This document shows positions 9,901 through 20,278 of a stretch of 64,000 nucleotides of DNA, piece by piece. The DNA is from Oegoconia quadripuncta. Taxonomy: Eukaryota; Arthropoda; Insecta; Lepidoptera; Autostichidae. A program made the translations under genes and the position numbers. Position 1 is the stretch's first letter. The number at the start of each line of letters is the position of its first letter. The DNA is taken from positions 14,815,771-14,879,770 of the forward strand of contig OX438743.1 in the NCBI GenBank assembly GCA_949316235.1, in the 5' to 3' direction. The notes beneath the pieces are model-generated. The model was not told the DNA's origin and ran no database searches. It saw nothing but the letters and a program-made list of their open reading frames with translations.

Positions 9901-10200
9901 ATAGGTTGTAGACCTTGGTATCGTCAAGAGCAGAGTGAATAGACATTTACTGCGATCGCGTGCTACCTCTTCGACCACATCATCACTTTCCATCAGGTGA
10001 GATTGTGGTCAAACACAAATCCAGTCAATTATAAAAAAAAGAAAGTCTAATACTAACCTATGTTTTTTTGTGATAAACTGGATACGCGTTTGACCACAAT
10101 CTCACCTGATGGAAAGTGACGATATGGTCGAAGATGTAGCACGCGATTCCAGTAAATGCCTATTTACTCTGCTTTTGAAGGTCCCAAGGTTGTAGGATTC
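9901..10200. repeat. Inverted pair of a retroelement 3'-end repeat
   Basis: Arm 9901-10042 (+) reads AGAGCAGAGTGAATAGACATTTACTG...CTTTCCATCAGGTGAGATTGTGGTC...AATTATAAAAAAAAG. Arm 10060-10200 carries the same sequence reversed. About 20 bp separates them. Single-arm relatives lie at about 41470-41545, 44690-44850 and 57735-57808, each ending in an A-run, so this is two head-to-head insertions or a local inversion. Confidence 0.7.
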
Positions 10201-10335
10201 AGGAAAGACTGACGCAGTGAGGGAGTTCCATGCCTTGGCTGTTCGTATTATGAATGAAGAGTCGAACTTGTTAGTGTGAATATTCGGTATATTAACTATA
10301 TACGGGTGGAAACCCTTCCCACGCCTAATAGTATG
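10201..10335. repeat. Interspersed repeat fragment continuing the 10060-10200 arm
   Basis: GACGCAGTGAGGGAGTTCCATGCCTTGGCTGTTCG belongs to a repeat type I recognise as common in lepidopteran DNA. The class is uncertain. Confidence 0.4.
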
Positions 10336-10419
10336 TATATCTATATGTATTTAGTTATAAAACTTACAATATTAAATTAAAGTTACCACTGTGAACTTCC
10401 TTATTATTATTTAATAGAA

Positions 10420-10560
10420 ACATTTAAAGTATTATTTTATAATTAGCTTTTTGGCTTCTCGAATGCAGGTCAGAGTCTGTATTTAAAAAGAAATCCTAAT
10501 TAATTATGAGGGCCCCACTGGGCGGGATAAACCCTCTGAAGAGATTGGAGGACTTATACC
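10420..10560 (+). repeat. Interspersed repeat fragment (family I)
   Basis: TAGCTTTTTGGCTTCTCGAATGCAGGTCAGAG...AAAAAGAAATCCTAATT...GCCCCACTGG resembles 45310-45500 and 51900-52050. No terminal structure was identified. Confidence 0.4.
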
Positions 10561-10576
10561 TATCTGTCTTTGGATA

Positions 10577-10959
10577 TACCGGATGAGGTTTTTTACCGTA
10601 AGGAAACAAATAGGGCATATTAGGTAACTGAAATAGAAGATATTGGCATAGGAAGTTTAATTTTTTTTTTTTCAAAACTATCATAGAATAAAGCGTTAAT
10701 TGTGTCATTTGAGTGTAGCATTTGTAGCCTATTCTACATAATTACATCATTAAATTAATTAAATAATGAAAACTTGGAGAAAATAAGAGTTCCAAATAAA
10801 TTTCGCGTGATGGGAACCCTAAGAATTACGCCAGTCGCATATCAATGTTGCGCCAGCGCGTGCGTTATTGAAAAAAAACACTACCTATGCCAATAACTTC
10901 TATTTCACTTACCTAATATGCCTTATTTTTTTCCTTACGGTAAAAAAACTCATCCGGTA
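10577..10959. mobile_element. MITE-like element with ~77-bp terminal inverted repeats
   Basis: The left arm TACCGGATGAGG...ACCGTAAGGAAA...TAGAAGATATTGGCATAGG (10577-10653) is reverse-complemented at 10883-10959, with roughly 90% identity by eye. A single arm recurs at 59999-60077. There is no coding capacity and no clear target-site duplication was found. Confidence 0.65.
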
Positions 10960-11756
10960 AGTGCTATCGATGGCGATTTTAATAACACCACAATTAAATA
11001 TTCCATAATATTTACAGTTACACAAAAAAGTCATAATTTACGAATAAAATGTACTCTAATCCTTTTGTACATTATATATCTACGCAAATAGCTAAAACAA
11101 CTATCTATTTATAGGTTCTACGTACCGAAGTAAAAGTTTAACGTCTGAAGTTTAGAGTGCGTAGCGACATCTGTCGCTTTTACGGTGAACGAATTAGTAC
11201 TACTGTATATTAAGAGAGGGCTCTACTCGGCAGAGGTTTCGAACGATTTCCAATTCGATTTGGCTCTACCAAATCGTTTGCGTAACATAAATTAATAAAA
11301 TTAGCTCCTGTGGCGCTTTTGTCTCGATTCTCGTTGTCAATTAGTGAAGTTAAGCAAAGATAGGTGACCACTAGTGGGTTTATATGGGGTTAGTTGGCCA
11401 CTAGGCAGACAATAATCCCCACAGGTCCCGCTTGGTGGATTAAGGCTCATACCCTTAGCTAGGGGTCCCATCAGTAGGTATATAAGACTGTTGATAATAT
11501 GAAATTAATAAATCACAATAAATCTACATATTTTATATTTAATACTGTAAGTATATTCTAATTAGTATCATATTGTAATATACCTATCGTCATCACAGAA
11601 GGTACGCTGGTGAACATAATCCTTCCCCCACATACTTCTAGAGCTTTTTAAGGTCATCCGTGTATCTTGGTCTCTACTCTAGTCTATTAATTACAACGCC
11701 ATCAGTTCTACGCGCGATGTGCCCTGCAACCTGCCATAAAACCTTATCTTACTAAT
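10960..11756. other. Unassigned interval
   Basis: At 11330-11400 (TTAGTGAAGTTAAGCAA...GGTGACCACTAGTGGG) there is a fragment of repeat family F. Nothing else was recognised. Confidence 0.4.
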
Positions 11757-12003
11757 GTTAGCACTTGACCTCAATCACACCTGATGTTAAGTAAAGATGA
11801 GGCCGAAGGTGGAAGCGTACTGACCCGGAAGCCCCATTCTATTTGGGGGACTGAGTATCTTATCTCTGATAACTGGAACACAACAATGCTATTAACATTG
11901 CTGTTTGGCGGCAGCCTTAGATAAGATGGCGGTAGCTAGCCAGGCGGGCACTTAAAATGCCCTACCACCAACCAAACCGAGTAATAAACATGTACCCCGC
12001 TGG
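11757..12003 (-). mobile_element. SINE family S2, head-truncated
   Basis: It contains ACTTGACCTCAATCACACCTGATG, GGCCGAAGGTGGAAGCGTACTGACCCGG and GGCGGCAGCCTTAGATAAGATGGCGG, and it stops at CCCCGCTGG, just short of box B. It matches the full copy at 17300-17622. Confidence 0.8.
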
Positions 12004-12130
12004 AAGTTGTTGAGCGACCCTGCGTAAATCCAAAATAAAAGTTTACAATTCTGTATAAAATATTTTAGATTTGTTTCAAGACCAAACAATTAAGTCTCCT
12101 GCCTATCTACAGACCTGTAAAGCACTCTCA

Positions 12131-12396
12131 TTAAAAATAAATAAATAAATATCTTTGCACATACACACAGCGCCATCTAGGTCCACAGTAAGCATCTAGG
12201 CTTGTGTTATGGATACCAGATGGTTGATAAACTACACAAATACATTTTGTTTGTAAATAAATATATAAATGAAAAACATCCACAACTCGGAAACATATGT
12301 CTGTATTCATCATGCAAACATATGCCCCTAGCGGGATTCGAACCCGCGACCTTTCGGTATAGTAGCAGAGTTTCCAACCACTACACCAAACATTAC
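12131..12396 (-). mobile_element. tRNA-derived SINE, family S1 (full-length)
   Basis: On the minus strand: TGGTGTAGTGGTTGG (box A), GGTCGCGGGTTCGAATCCCG (box B), then the body, then GATGGCGCTGTGTGTATG and an (ATTT)n tail at 12131-12150. This is the cleanest view of both ends of the family. Confidence 0.85.
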
Positions 12397-12779
12397 ACCA
12401 AACAAACCAATTAATACATTAGGTATGCATAAAACGGATTCCTCATCTTCCAAGTTATCTAAAAATTATACTTGCACATATAGCATCATCTATGAAGGTA
12501 GTTTTTATACTATTATACATAAAGTGGAAGTGGATGATTGGAAGCTTTACGGATTTACATAACTATCTTCATATTTTGCAGTGATTGATATTAGTATGCT
12601 ATTATTAATAAAACTTGAATACACAGGGAAACCTCCTCATAACTTAAAATGGAAATCGAAGTTTATCAAATACCCCTCAACCTTCGAGTTCTCAACTTTA
12701 CCAAACCTGATACTTGCTCCAATCCGCAAATCCCAAACAAAAACCAGTCTCGCCTTTTCATCAATATTTATGAATTCAA

Positions 12780-12875
12780 TCACATTAGCAGTCGGTATGT
12801 TTTGTGATGGGCCCGGGAATCGATCCGACAACTACAACATCCGAGAATGCAATACCTCGGAGCCATTGGAGTAGG
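12780..12875 (-). mobile_element. Possible tRNA-headed SINE fragment
   Basis: The minus strand reads CCAATGGCTCCGAGG...GTCGGATCGATTCCCGGGCCC, resembling weak A and B boxes at suitable spacing. No second copy is in the window, so this is tentative. Confidence 0.3.
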
Positions 12876-13063
12876 TACTAATTGAAAAATTGTTTTCGAT
12901 AAAAAGTCATGATGAGCGAATTGGTTGATTGAGATGATGCTTTCATTTTAGAACTTAATCAGTGTTAAACATATAATTATAATGCTTCTCTCGTTTAATT
13001 ACTTTATCTTTAGACTTTGAGTCGCATTGTCGCATATAAACTACTCATTGGGAACATTCATTT

Positions 13064-13318
13064 GACGACCTGTTTGGTGTAGTGGTTAGAAACTCTGCTG
13101 CTATACCAAAAGGTCGCGGGTTCGAATCCCGCTAGGGGCATATGTTTGTATGATGAATACGGACATGTGTACCCGAGTTATGGATGTTTTTCATTTATAT
13201 AAGTATTTATTTACAAAAAAAAATGTATTTGTGTGGTGTATCAACCATCTGGTATCCACAATATATATGGTATAGTTGCTTAGTGTGGAATAGATGGCGC
13301 TGTCTGTATATGTTCAAG
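13064..13318 (+). mobile_element. tRNA-derived SINE, family S1 (full-length)
   Basis: GACGACCTGTTTGGTGTAGTGGTTAG, then GGTCGCGGGTTCGAATCCCG, AGGGGCATATGTTTGTATGATG, the body and GATGGCGCTGTCTG. It is very close to the copies at 22.4, 28.9 and 41.9 kb. Confidence 0.85.
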
Positions 13319-13339
13319 TATAATTTAAAAAGATTTTTT

Positions 13340-13680
13340 TTAAAAGATTCATGGCGTAGTCGCATTCGCTATTTGTTTTCGATAAGCAAAGGATAGTACC
13401 TAATATCTGGCGCGGTTTGTCTTTCAATGGGTGACCGCTAGCGGCATTTTCGTACCAGTGTTTCCATGCTTCGAGGGGCACGTTAAATAGTCACTCCCGG
13501 TTGTTTTCAATTGGTGGCTGTTAACGACCAAGCCAAGTTGACTTACAGGGGCGGTTTAAAACACTGACAGTCGGCTGGTGACATGTAAGGCTGCTGATGA
13601 TTACTTTTGTTTAATAAGGTTTACCGCTGATAACAATCGGTTGCTTTCAATTGAAAGTAATCGTTAAGCCAACTCGGTTC
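13340..13680 (+). repeat. Interspersed repeat family F
   Basis: TGGCGTAGTCGCATTCGCT, CTGGCGCGGT, GTTTCCATGCTTCGAGGGGCACGTTAAA and TTTTCAATTGGTGGC recur in reverse orientation at 23450-23650. A partial second repeat of the AATTGAAAG...AAGCCAACT end follows at 13640-13680. No ends or coding sequence were identified. Confidence 0.55.
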
Positions 13681-15756
13681 TTCTTCTTAGCGGGTCAATG
13701 GCAAAAACATCAAATTTTTCAGGATCAGAACGGGTCCACGCGTACGGCATTGTCTGTGACATCGTAGATGTCATGTAGCGTACGAGTGTCGGTTCCCTGC
13801 AGGTTACACGTTATAAGGTAGCTGGGTATAAAATATATTCATTTTTTATACCTATAATTTTATTCTCAACTTTGAAACAAATTTCTCCTATACAAAATGT
13901 TATCCTATGTTATGTTAAGCCTACGCCTAATGTAGCATGAATATAAAGCCTCATTGATAGGCCGGGCCTACAAATCCGGTGTCCGTTAATTTAGCAGGGC
14001 CCCGGAACAAATGCGAGCAACGGGAGATCTAGATTACAGGTGGAGCCGCCATTCCGGGATTACGCTCCTGTTTTGTGACTTACCCAGGGATTTTTTAGAA
14101 TTCAGGGCTAGTGAGGATATAAATGGCGCGTATTTGGCTCGGAATGTACTGATTTTCCCTCCTTTTCACGACACGACACGAAAAAGTACTGTATGACTAT
14201 CACTAAAAACGTGGTGTCGCTGCAAATATACTTCAATTAATGAAGTTTATACTTATACTATATCTAACTTAATCTCAATAGATGTATAATTGAACATCTA
14301 AATTTTTAGACTTGGTAGCTTAGACAGGATTTTTAGGTTATTGGAGCTGCAAGTTGTACCTATGTGTAGTTCCATCCGTCTTGGTTCATGCTTGTTATCG
14401 CATGATGGTGTTTTTGTAATGTTTTGAGATGAGTTTCCTCGTTCAAAATCAATCGGAATAAAAATATGTAGTTAAAAAAAAACTAAAAAAACACGCTAGA
14501 CCTCTACCATCCGCCTCCTGACTCTATCATCAGATCAGCTGCAAGATGCCAAATTATAGTTTTGTCATCCAAACTACATTATAGGACCAAGTATCATTTC
14601 GATACGATAATTAGAAGTAGGTTAATTGACTTCCAAGACTTACTTACAAGTGAAGCCAACTAAAGCGTGTTAAAACGTAACGAATTTGTAACATTCGTAA
14701 AACATGTGACTCGATGATTGTAGGGACAATAAGTTCGCTGGAAATAGCCTTTGATATCACGGACATAAAAGCAATATTGGGTAATTAGGTTATGTAGGTA
14801 TGTACATGATATAGACACTCTATCTAAACTGGACGCCCTAAGATCTTTCAAAAGCTAGCTTTATCATACCACTTCGTAAAGTGGAACTTTCTATAAAACA
14901 TAATTGGATGGGCATGGGCACAAAACCTTAACATCCTTGACGGCCGCCTAAAGCATCTATTAAGAAGTCATAAAGCTAAGTTACAGTGCTCTACAACAGT
15001 ACAGTGAAATTATCCATAATTTACTGCAAAAAAATATAATACATCATAATCTGCAAGCGATGGTGGAAGATTGCTTGCATAAATCGCACTTATGCTTGTA
15101 TGGTGACTATAAAGTGTACCAACTTGCTACATAATATACCATAGCTGGTTTCATAAGATAAATGTGTTTGTAAACTCGCCAGTCTCTGAGTTTCTTCATA
15201 TTTTTTTGTCGGTAATCATTCTTTGAAATTTTAATGCTTTGCCTTTGCTTCTTCATCATCACTATTTCAGTCACAGAACGTCCACTTCTGAGCATAGACC
15301 TCCCTAGATTCCAGAGCGATCTTCATCAGGTTATGTCTAAGGATATTATTACATTAAATCTAACAATATTCATCTACACAAGCTGAGGATGATAGGTGTT
15401 AGCCCTAGGTCTTTTCCAAAACGTAATACACGGGATCCTGAGCTTTCCGTATTTAGTCACTTCTTCAGGTCTTCTACTAATCCACTAAAAAGTGGATCTG
15501 CTACTGAAAGGAAGAAAGAAACCACACGCTACATTTGGTTGCATGCGATCTCTTCTGCAGAACTTCTCTACCCCAATGAACCTAAATGACCCAAATGAAT
15601 AAATCAGTATGTCTGCCACATTTACACTTCAGTAAGTGCGAAAGTAACAGAAAACTTGAACGTTTGAGATACGAAAAAATGAAATTAGAGGTTTCATTCG
15701 CCACATCATCGCAGTTATGTTGAAACAAATCTGTCACTCAAAGGCAATCATCTCAA
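13681..15756. other. Mostly unassigned interval
   Basis: Only one known fragment was noted: 15265-15345 (CACAGAACGTCCACTTCTGAGCATAGACCTCC...CTTCATCAGGT), a lepidopteran interspersed repeat also at 50240-50440 and 57545-57735. No gene was seen. Confidence 0.4.
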
Positions 15757-15822
15757 CAAACAAACATTCCCCCTAACGGGATTCGAATCGCAACCATCGG
15801 TTTGGAGCACTATCCCAATTGA
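15757..15822 (-). mobile_element. SINE family S1 head fragment
   Basis: The minus strand shows GGTTGCGATTCGAATCCCGTTAGGGGGAATGTTTG, a decayed box B region with the start of the family body. Confidence 0.5.
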
Positions 15823-16452
15823 TAGAAAATAGATGATACGATTTTCTCAGGGGTTCACAAACGCTTTAACTTACATTCATCTATCTCAATTACTTAAGGG
15901 TATGCCAATTACAGGGTTCCTATATTCACAATGAGAGAAATTAGCAAGACAAAACATCACAAAACGAAATCGTAGCTTTATGCCTACTTTTGAGGCATGT
16001 TGACGCTTACCTTCACTTGTCCACTATAAGCGTATGTGAAGATAATAATAGCATTTCTCTCAAGTCGTATAGAATTTCATACTATTGTTAGCTTCACGCT
16101 CACTGAAGCAGTAACTTTGGTACTCATATTAAATTCTTGCTTTATGACCCTCGTCACTTGTACTACTCATTAATAATACATATCTACATAACTTATATAC
16201 CTGTAGTGATAGTTGTGAAGTCGTTTAAAGGTATAGATAGGCATTGCACAAGTTGCGAAATTCAAGTAAAACATTTTTCTTGTTATAAGTAGGTACAGCA
16301 GTGGACGTCTTTCGGCTGATATGATGATAATGAAGTAGGTACAGTCAGCTGCACACTTCACCATTTGGACCTTCCGCTCATTGTAAGAGCGGGCTACCGT
16401 ACAGCAGCTCAGCTTTTACTGGCTTGTTACGCTTGATCTGCGGTCTACTGTC

Positions 16453-16767
16453 ATTATCGTCATCAGCCCATAAACATCCCACTGCAGGGATATAGGTCTT
16501 CCCTCGTATATAAGGGATTATGGGCCATAATCCACAACGCTGGCCTAATGCGGGTTGGGGACTTCACATGCCTTAGAATTTTTATTTCTCAGGCATGCCA
16601 GGTTTCCTCACGATGTTTTACTTCACCGCTTAAGAGAACAGTCGCATAAATTCACATAAGTAATAAATTAAATTTAAAAACTCATTGGTATATGGCCTGC
16701 CTGGGAATCGAACCCGGACCTCATAAATTGGGATACCGCGTCTTAACCCTTGAACCACCGACGCTCC
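16453..16767 (-). mobile_element. SINE family S3 (full-length)
   Basis: The minus strand carries GAGCGTCGGTGGTTCAAGGGTTAAGACGC (box A), GGTCCGGGTTCGATTCCCAGGCAGG (box B) and an AT-rich linker. It then has GCGGTGAAGTAAAACATCGTGAGG and ends CCCTGCAGTGGGATGTTTATGGGCTGATGACG. This is the reference copy for the family here. Confidence 0.85.
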
Positions 16768-16924
16768 TATTAAACCTATAGTAAATGATAGACTTATTAA
16801 TAGTTCCTTGATGTGAAACACGCTCAATAAAAGAACGATTACCCTTCATTCCGATAATATTTTTAATTCATTATTGCAAAATAAGTAATAATTTAAGTAT
16901 TTAAAAGCAAAAAACCCGACGGCA

Positions 16925-17045
16925 TAATAATATGTATCATTTTGTGAGCGCCATTTTAGTTTACCATAAAATGTATCTTAGGACAGTCTAAAGATCGAGA
17001 CGAATCTACTGACTTTAAAATCGGTCAAGCCGTTTAAGCTATTCC
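16925..17045 (-). repeat. Interspersed repeat fragment
   Basis: On the minus strand GGCTTGACCGATTTTAAAGT...AAAATGTA resembles 28855-28940 and 49975-50110 (CTTGACCGATTTTGAAGTGC...CCCCAGAG...ACATTTTATGATAAA). The class is unknown. Confidence 0.4.
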
Positions 17046-17083
17046 TTTACTTATTCCTAAACCTCCCAATTGAGAATATTTTT

Positions 17084-17297
17084 TTTATGCACAACGGGTT
17101 AGCACTTTACCTTAATCACACCTGATGTTAAGTGAAGATGAGGCCGAAGGTAGTAACGTACTGACCCGGAAACCCCATCTTATTTGGGAGACTGGCTATC
17201 TTATGTCGGACAACTGGAACACAACAATGTTATTAACATTGCTATTAGGCGGCAGATTTAGATAACATGGTGGTAGCTAGCAAGGTGGCTAATCTCC
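17084..17297 (-). mobile_element. SINE family S2, head-truncated
   Basis: The tail TTTTTTATGCACAACGGGTTAGCACTT through GGTGGTAGCTAGCAAGG is followed immediately by the T-run of the next copy. It shares orientation with the copies at 17300 and 17902. Confidence 0.8.
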
Positions 17298-17299
17298 TT

Positions 17300-17622
17300 T
17301 TTTTTTTATGCACAACGGGTTCGCACTTGACCTCAATCACACCTAATGTTAAGTGAAGACGAGGTCGAAGGTGGAAGCGTACTGACCCGGAAACCTCAAC
17401 ACATTTGGGGGACTGGCTATCTTATCTCTGACAACCGGAACACAACAATGCTATTAACCTTGCTGTTTGGCGGCAAATTTAGATAAAATGGTGGTAGCTA
17501 GCTAATTTAAATTGCCCTATCACCAACCGCACCGATTACTATACATGTACCCCGCTGGTGATCGAACCCGCGACCTCCGACTCGTAAACGCTATGTTGTT
17601 TACATTGAGCCATGGAGGCGGT
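17300..17622 (-). mobile_element. SINE family S2 (full-length reference copy)
   Basis: The minus strand runs CCGCCTCCATGGCTCAATGTAAACAACATAG (box A), AGGTCGCGGGTTCGATCACC (box B), GGGGTACATG and GGCATTT-type middle sequence. It continues with ATCTAAATTTGCCGCC and ACCTTCGACCTCGTC, and ends GTTGTGCATAAAAAAAAA. A tRNA-derived head with an A-rich tail is typical of SINEs. Confidence 0.85.
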
Positions 17623-17901
17623 TAAAATAATGACTTATGGCATCATGTTATGGGGATATCGAATCGAATTCTAATATAGATCACTGTTAATGCGAGCCCT
17701 GGAAGGCTTGTCTTTCACAACCGAAACACAACCGTACATAAAATACAATAAACGCTGCCATGGGAATACCCAGCATTTATTTAGGAGTGAGGTAAAAGTA
17801 AGTAAAATAAAGAATACTCAATGAAACTTAGAAAAAACAATGAAAATCGCCATTAATTTGCCACCATTAAGATGCGAACTCGTAATAAATGTTATTTATA
17901 T

Positions 17902-18113
17902 GTTATCGCTGACAACCGGATCACAACAATGCCATTAACATTGCTGCTTGGCGGCAGATTTAGATAAGACGGTGGTAGCTAGCCAGGCGGACATTTAAAA
18001 TGCCCTACCACCAACCAAACCGAGTACTTAAACGTGTACCCCGCAGGGGATCGAACCCGCGACCTCCGAATCGTAAACCCAATGTTATTTACATTGAGCC
18101 ACGGAGGCGGTCT
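17902..18113 (-). mobile_element. SINE family S2, 3'-truncated
   Basis: It contains the head (CCGCCTCCGTGGCTCAATGTAAATAAC, GTCGCGGGTTCGATCCCC) and the middle to CCGGTTGTCAGCGAT, but lacks the conserved tail. A missing tail is unusual for a retrotransposed SINE and suggests later deletion. Confidence 0.8.
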
Positions 18114-18814
18114 CCTCCTTTTTGAATGCATACATATTATAATATTTCTACGCCAAATCATGGCAGAATATGCTGATGTTTCTAAATGTGTGACCTTATA
18201 ATGTACCATATTCTTGGAAATTAATTATTATTCCATTCTATTCCTTCCTGGCGCAGCCGAACTGCGAAATCAGTTTAGGTAATATCATCAGGATATGATC
18301 GATCCCCTGTCCGTACGTTCAAAAGTTAGGGGAACGAAACGTTTCACAATGCCATTGCACCTCGAGGGCGGACCGGGTCATTTACATAGCTGCCTTATTT
18401 TATTTAAAAGTAGCCTCTCACTGTATCACAGATGCGGATATCTTTATGCTGTTTTTATTTTTCTCCTTTTTTTCAATTACCGGATTCGGTCGCATTCGCA
18501 ACATTCATTGTATTTTGCTCGTGTTTAAGGGTTTGCTCATATTTTTTAAATAAAAAGTTAAGTCTAAAGTATTTGTTTTTGAAGACATGTATTAACGGAT
18601 TGAGTATTTTTAAGAATATCGGTTCTCTGCAAAATCTTACAAAAAATTTATATTAAAATGATTTAATTTTTTAATATGTACATAAATCAAATTGAATTGA
18701 ATGTTTTTGTCATCAACTTACTAAGGAAAAGAATCAGACATTTCAAAATTTGTACATTAAATATTCTTTATTGCACAAGAAATACAAACAGATTACAGTC
18801 AGAAAATTTAGTCA
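18114..18814. other. AT-rich interval, nothing recognised
   Basis: Overlapping 74-77 codon frames near 18.3-18.65 kb show no motif. Confidence 0.45.
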
Positions 18815-19040
18815 GTTTTTAAATTTAATTAAATTAATTATGTGCATTTATCCGACTGCTCTTAAACGGTGAAGGCAAACATCGTGAGGAAACCTGCATG
18901 CCTGAGAAATAAAAATTCTAAGGCATATGAAGTCCCCAACCCGCATTGGGCCAACGTGGTACACTATGGCCCATACTCCTTCATTATACGAGGGAAGGCC
19001 TATATCCCTGCAGTGGGACGTTTACGGGCTGAGATGATGA
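18815..19040 (+). mobile_element. SINE family S3, 5'-truncated
   Basis: The AT-rich linker, CCGACTGCTCTTAAACGGTGAAGG, CATCGTGAGGAAACCTGCATGCC and GGGACGTTTACGGGCTGAGATGATG match the S3 3' two-thirds. A 65-codon frame here is SINE sequence, not a gene. Confidence 0.8.
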
Positions 19041-20052
19041 CAGTCAGAAAATATGTACAAATGTAATCCTATCTCTTAATAGAGATTATACCCTGTTTCA
19101 ATGGATTTTGTAATTACCTGCAGTGGTAGCTTGCGATATAGTTTATATATAGGAAAGAGCGACATAATAGTCGTACAGCAGCATTTTGACAGATGCGCGC
19201 GATATATAGGTAACGTGTATTTAACTATATATCGTGGCAAAATTTGAAGAGTTGCCAAAAACCGTAGAATTCAATTATACTATATCGAGTGATGCTGATC
19301 ACATTGAATGCTATATCCTAATTTTAAATAAGGACAGTTCATTTCCAATACTTTTGTGAAATATGGCTACTATAACAAGTTGATCAATAAATGCATTAGC
19401 ACAGTAGATGAATAATTGTGTAAAAGGATTTTTTCCTAAACTCAAGGATAATCTGCATAGTGTTAAATTTCAATATCTACATACCGTAATGCCTTTACAG
19501 CAAGCAGAAACACTTCCTCAATAATTCCATCAAGCTTTGCCTTTCTATGCCCCAGTTTATCAGCCGACTCATAAACATGACAGGATCGATTCTGTTGAGT
19601 AAGATATTACCTATATCATTACGTTAGTTACGAAATGTGATATAGATATTGAGTAATAAGATTCAGTCAAGGAATTGTTGGTAGATTAGATTAATTTATT
19701 TCACTTTAAATTTTCACTCCATTAAACCTCATTAGCTATAAAAATACAATCCGTCCATTTTTCAACAATAGTGATTATATCCTCCTTGTAAGTGATCCTC
19801 ATAAAATAGACACAAAGGCATAGAATATAAAATGCCAAAAAACAGAACAGGTCAATATAAAATTAAACATAATTCGAATTAAAAATAAAAATGACACTCG
19901 TTATATCAATCATCAATATGTAAACGACATCAAGCAATCAAATCAATAAATACAATTCATAATGTAATAGAGTGGGCAATAATTATTTAGTGTAATACTT
20001 GCCTATCGCCTTGAGAGAGGACGACCCTGTACAACCAACTATTGATATCCAA
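19041..20052. other. AT-rich interval, nothing recognised
   Basis: No gene or repeat was identified. A small inverted repeat (CGATATATAG / CTATATATCG) lies near 19200-19235. Confidence 0.45.
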
Positions 20053-20278
20053 CTAATATTATAAATGTGAAAGTTTGGACATTTGTTTGTTTGTTTGTTG
20101 CTCAATCACGGCGAAACGGATGAACGGATTTGAATGAAATTTGGTATATAGATAGATCATACCTTGGATTAAAACATAGGATATTTTTTATCCCCATAAA
20201 GTGAGCAGTTCCCGCCGGATCAATAAATTTCCGCGATAAAGTTATTCCACGAAGGCGAAGCCGCGGGCGGAAAGCTAG
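20053..20278 (+). mobile_element. Helitron-like (Lep1-type) short element
   Basis: CTAATATTATAAATGTGAAAGT, TTGCTCAATCACGGCGAAACGG and the end GCGAAGCCGCGGGCGGAAAGCTAG. This is the best-preserved copy of the family in the window. Confidence 0.75.

Noticed and set aside
131..13140. tRNA genes (TGGTGTAGTGG ... GGTTCGAATCC at several places)
   Set aside because: The A and B boxes recur with a shared non-tRNA body and 3' tail in at least nine places, and no closed cloverleaf with a proper anticodon stem is evident. They are SINE heads.
18869..19066. 65-codon frame, and 46632-46886
   Set aside because: Both are S3 SINE sequence read in the same frame.
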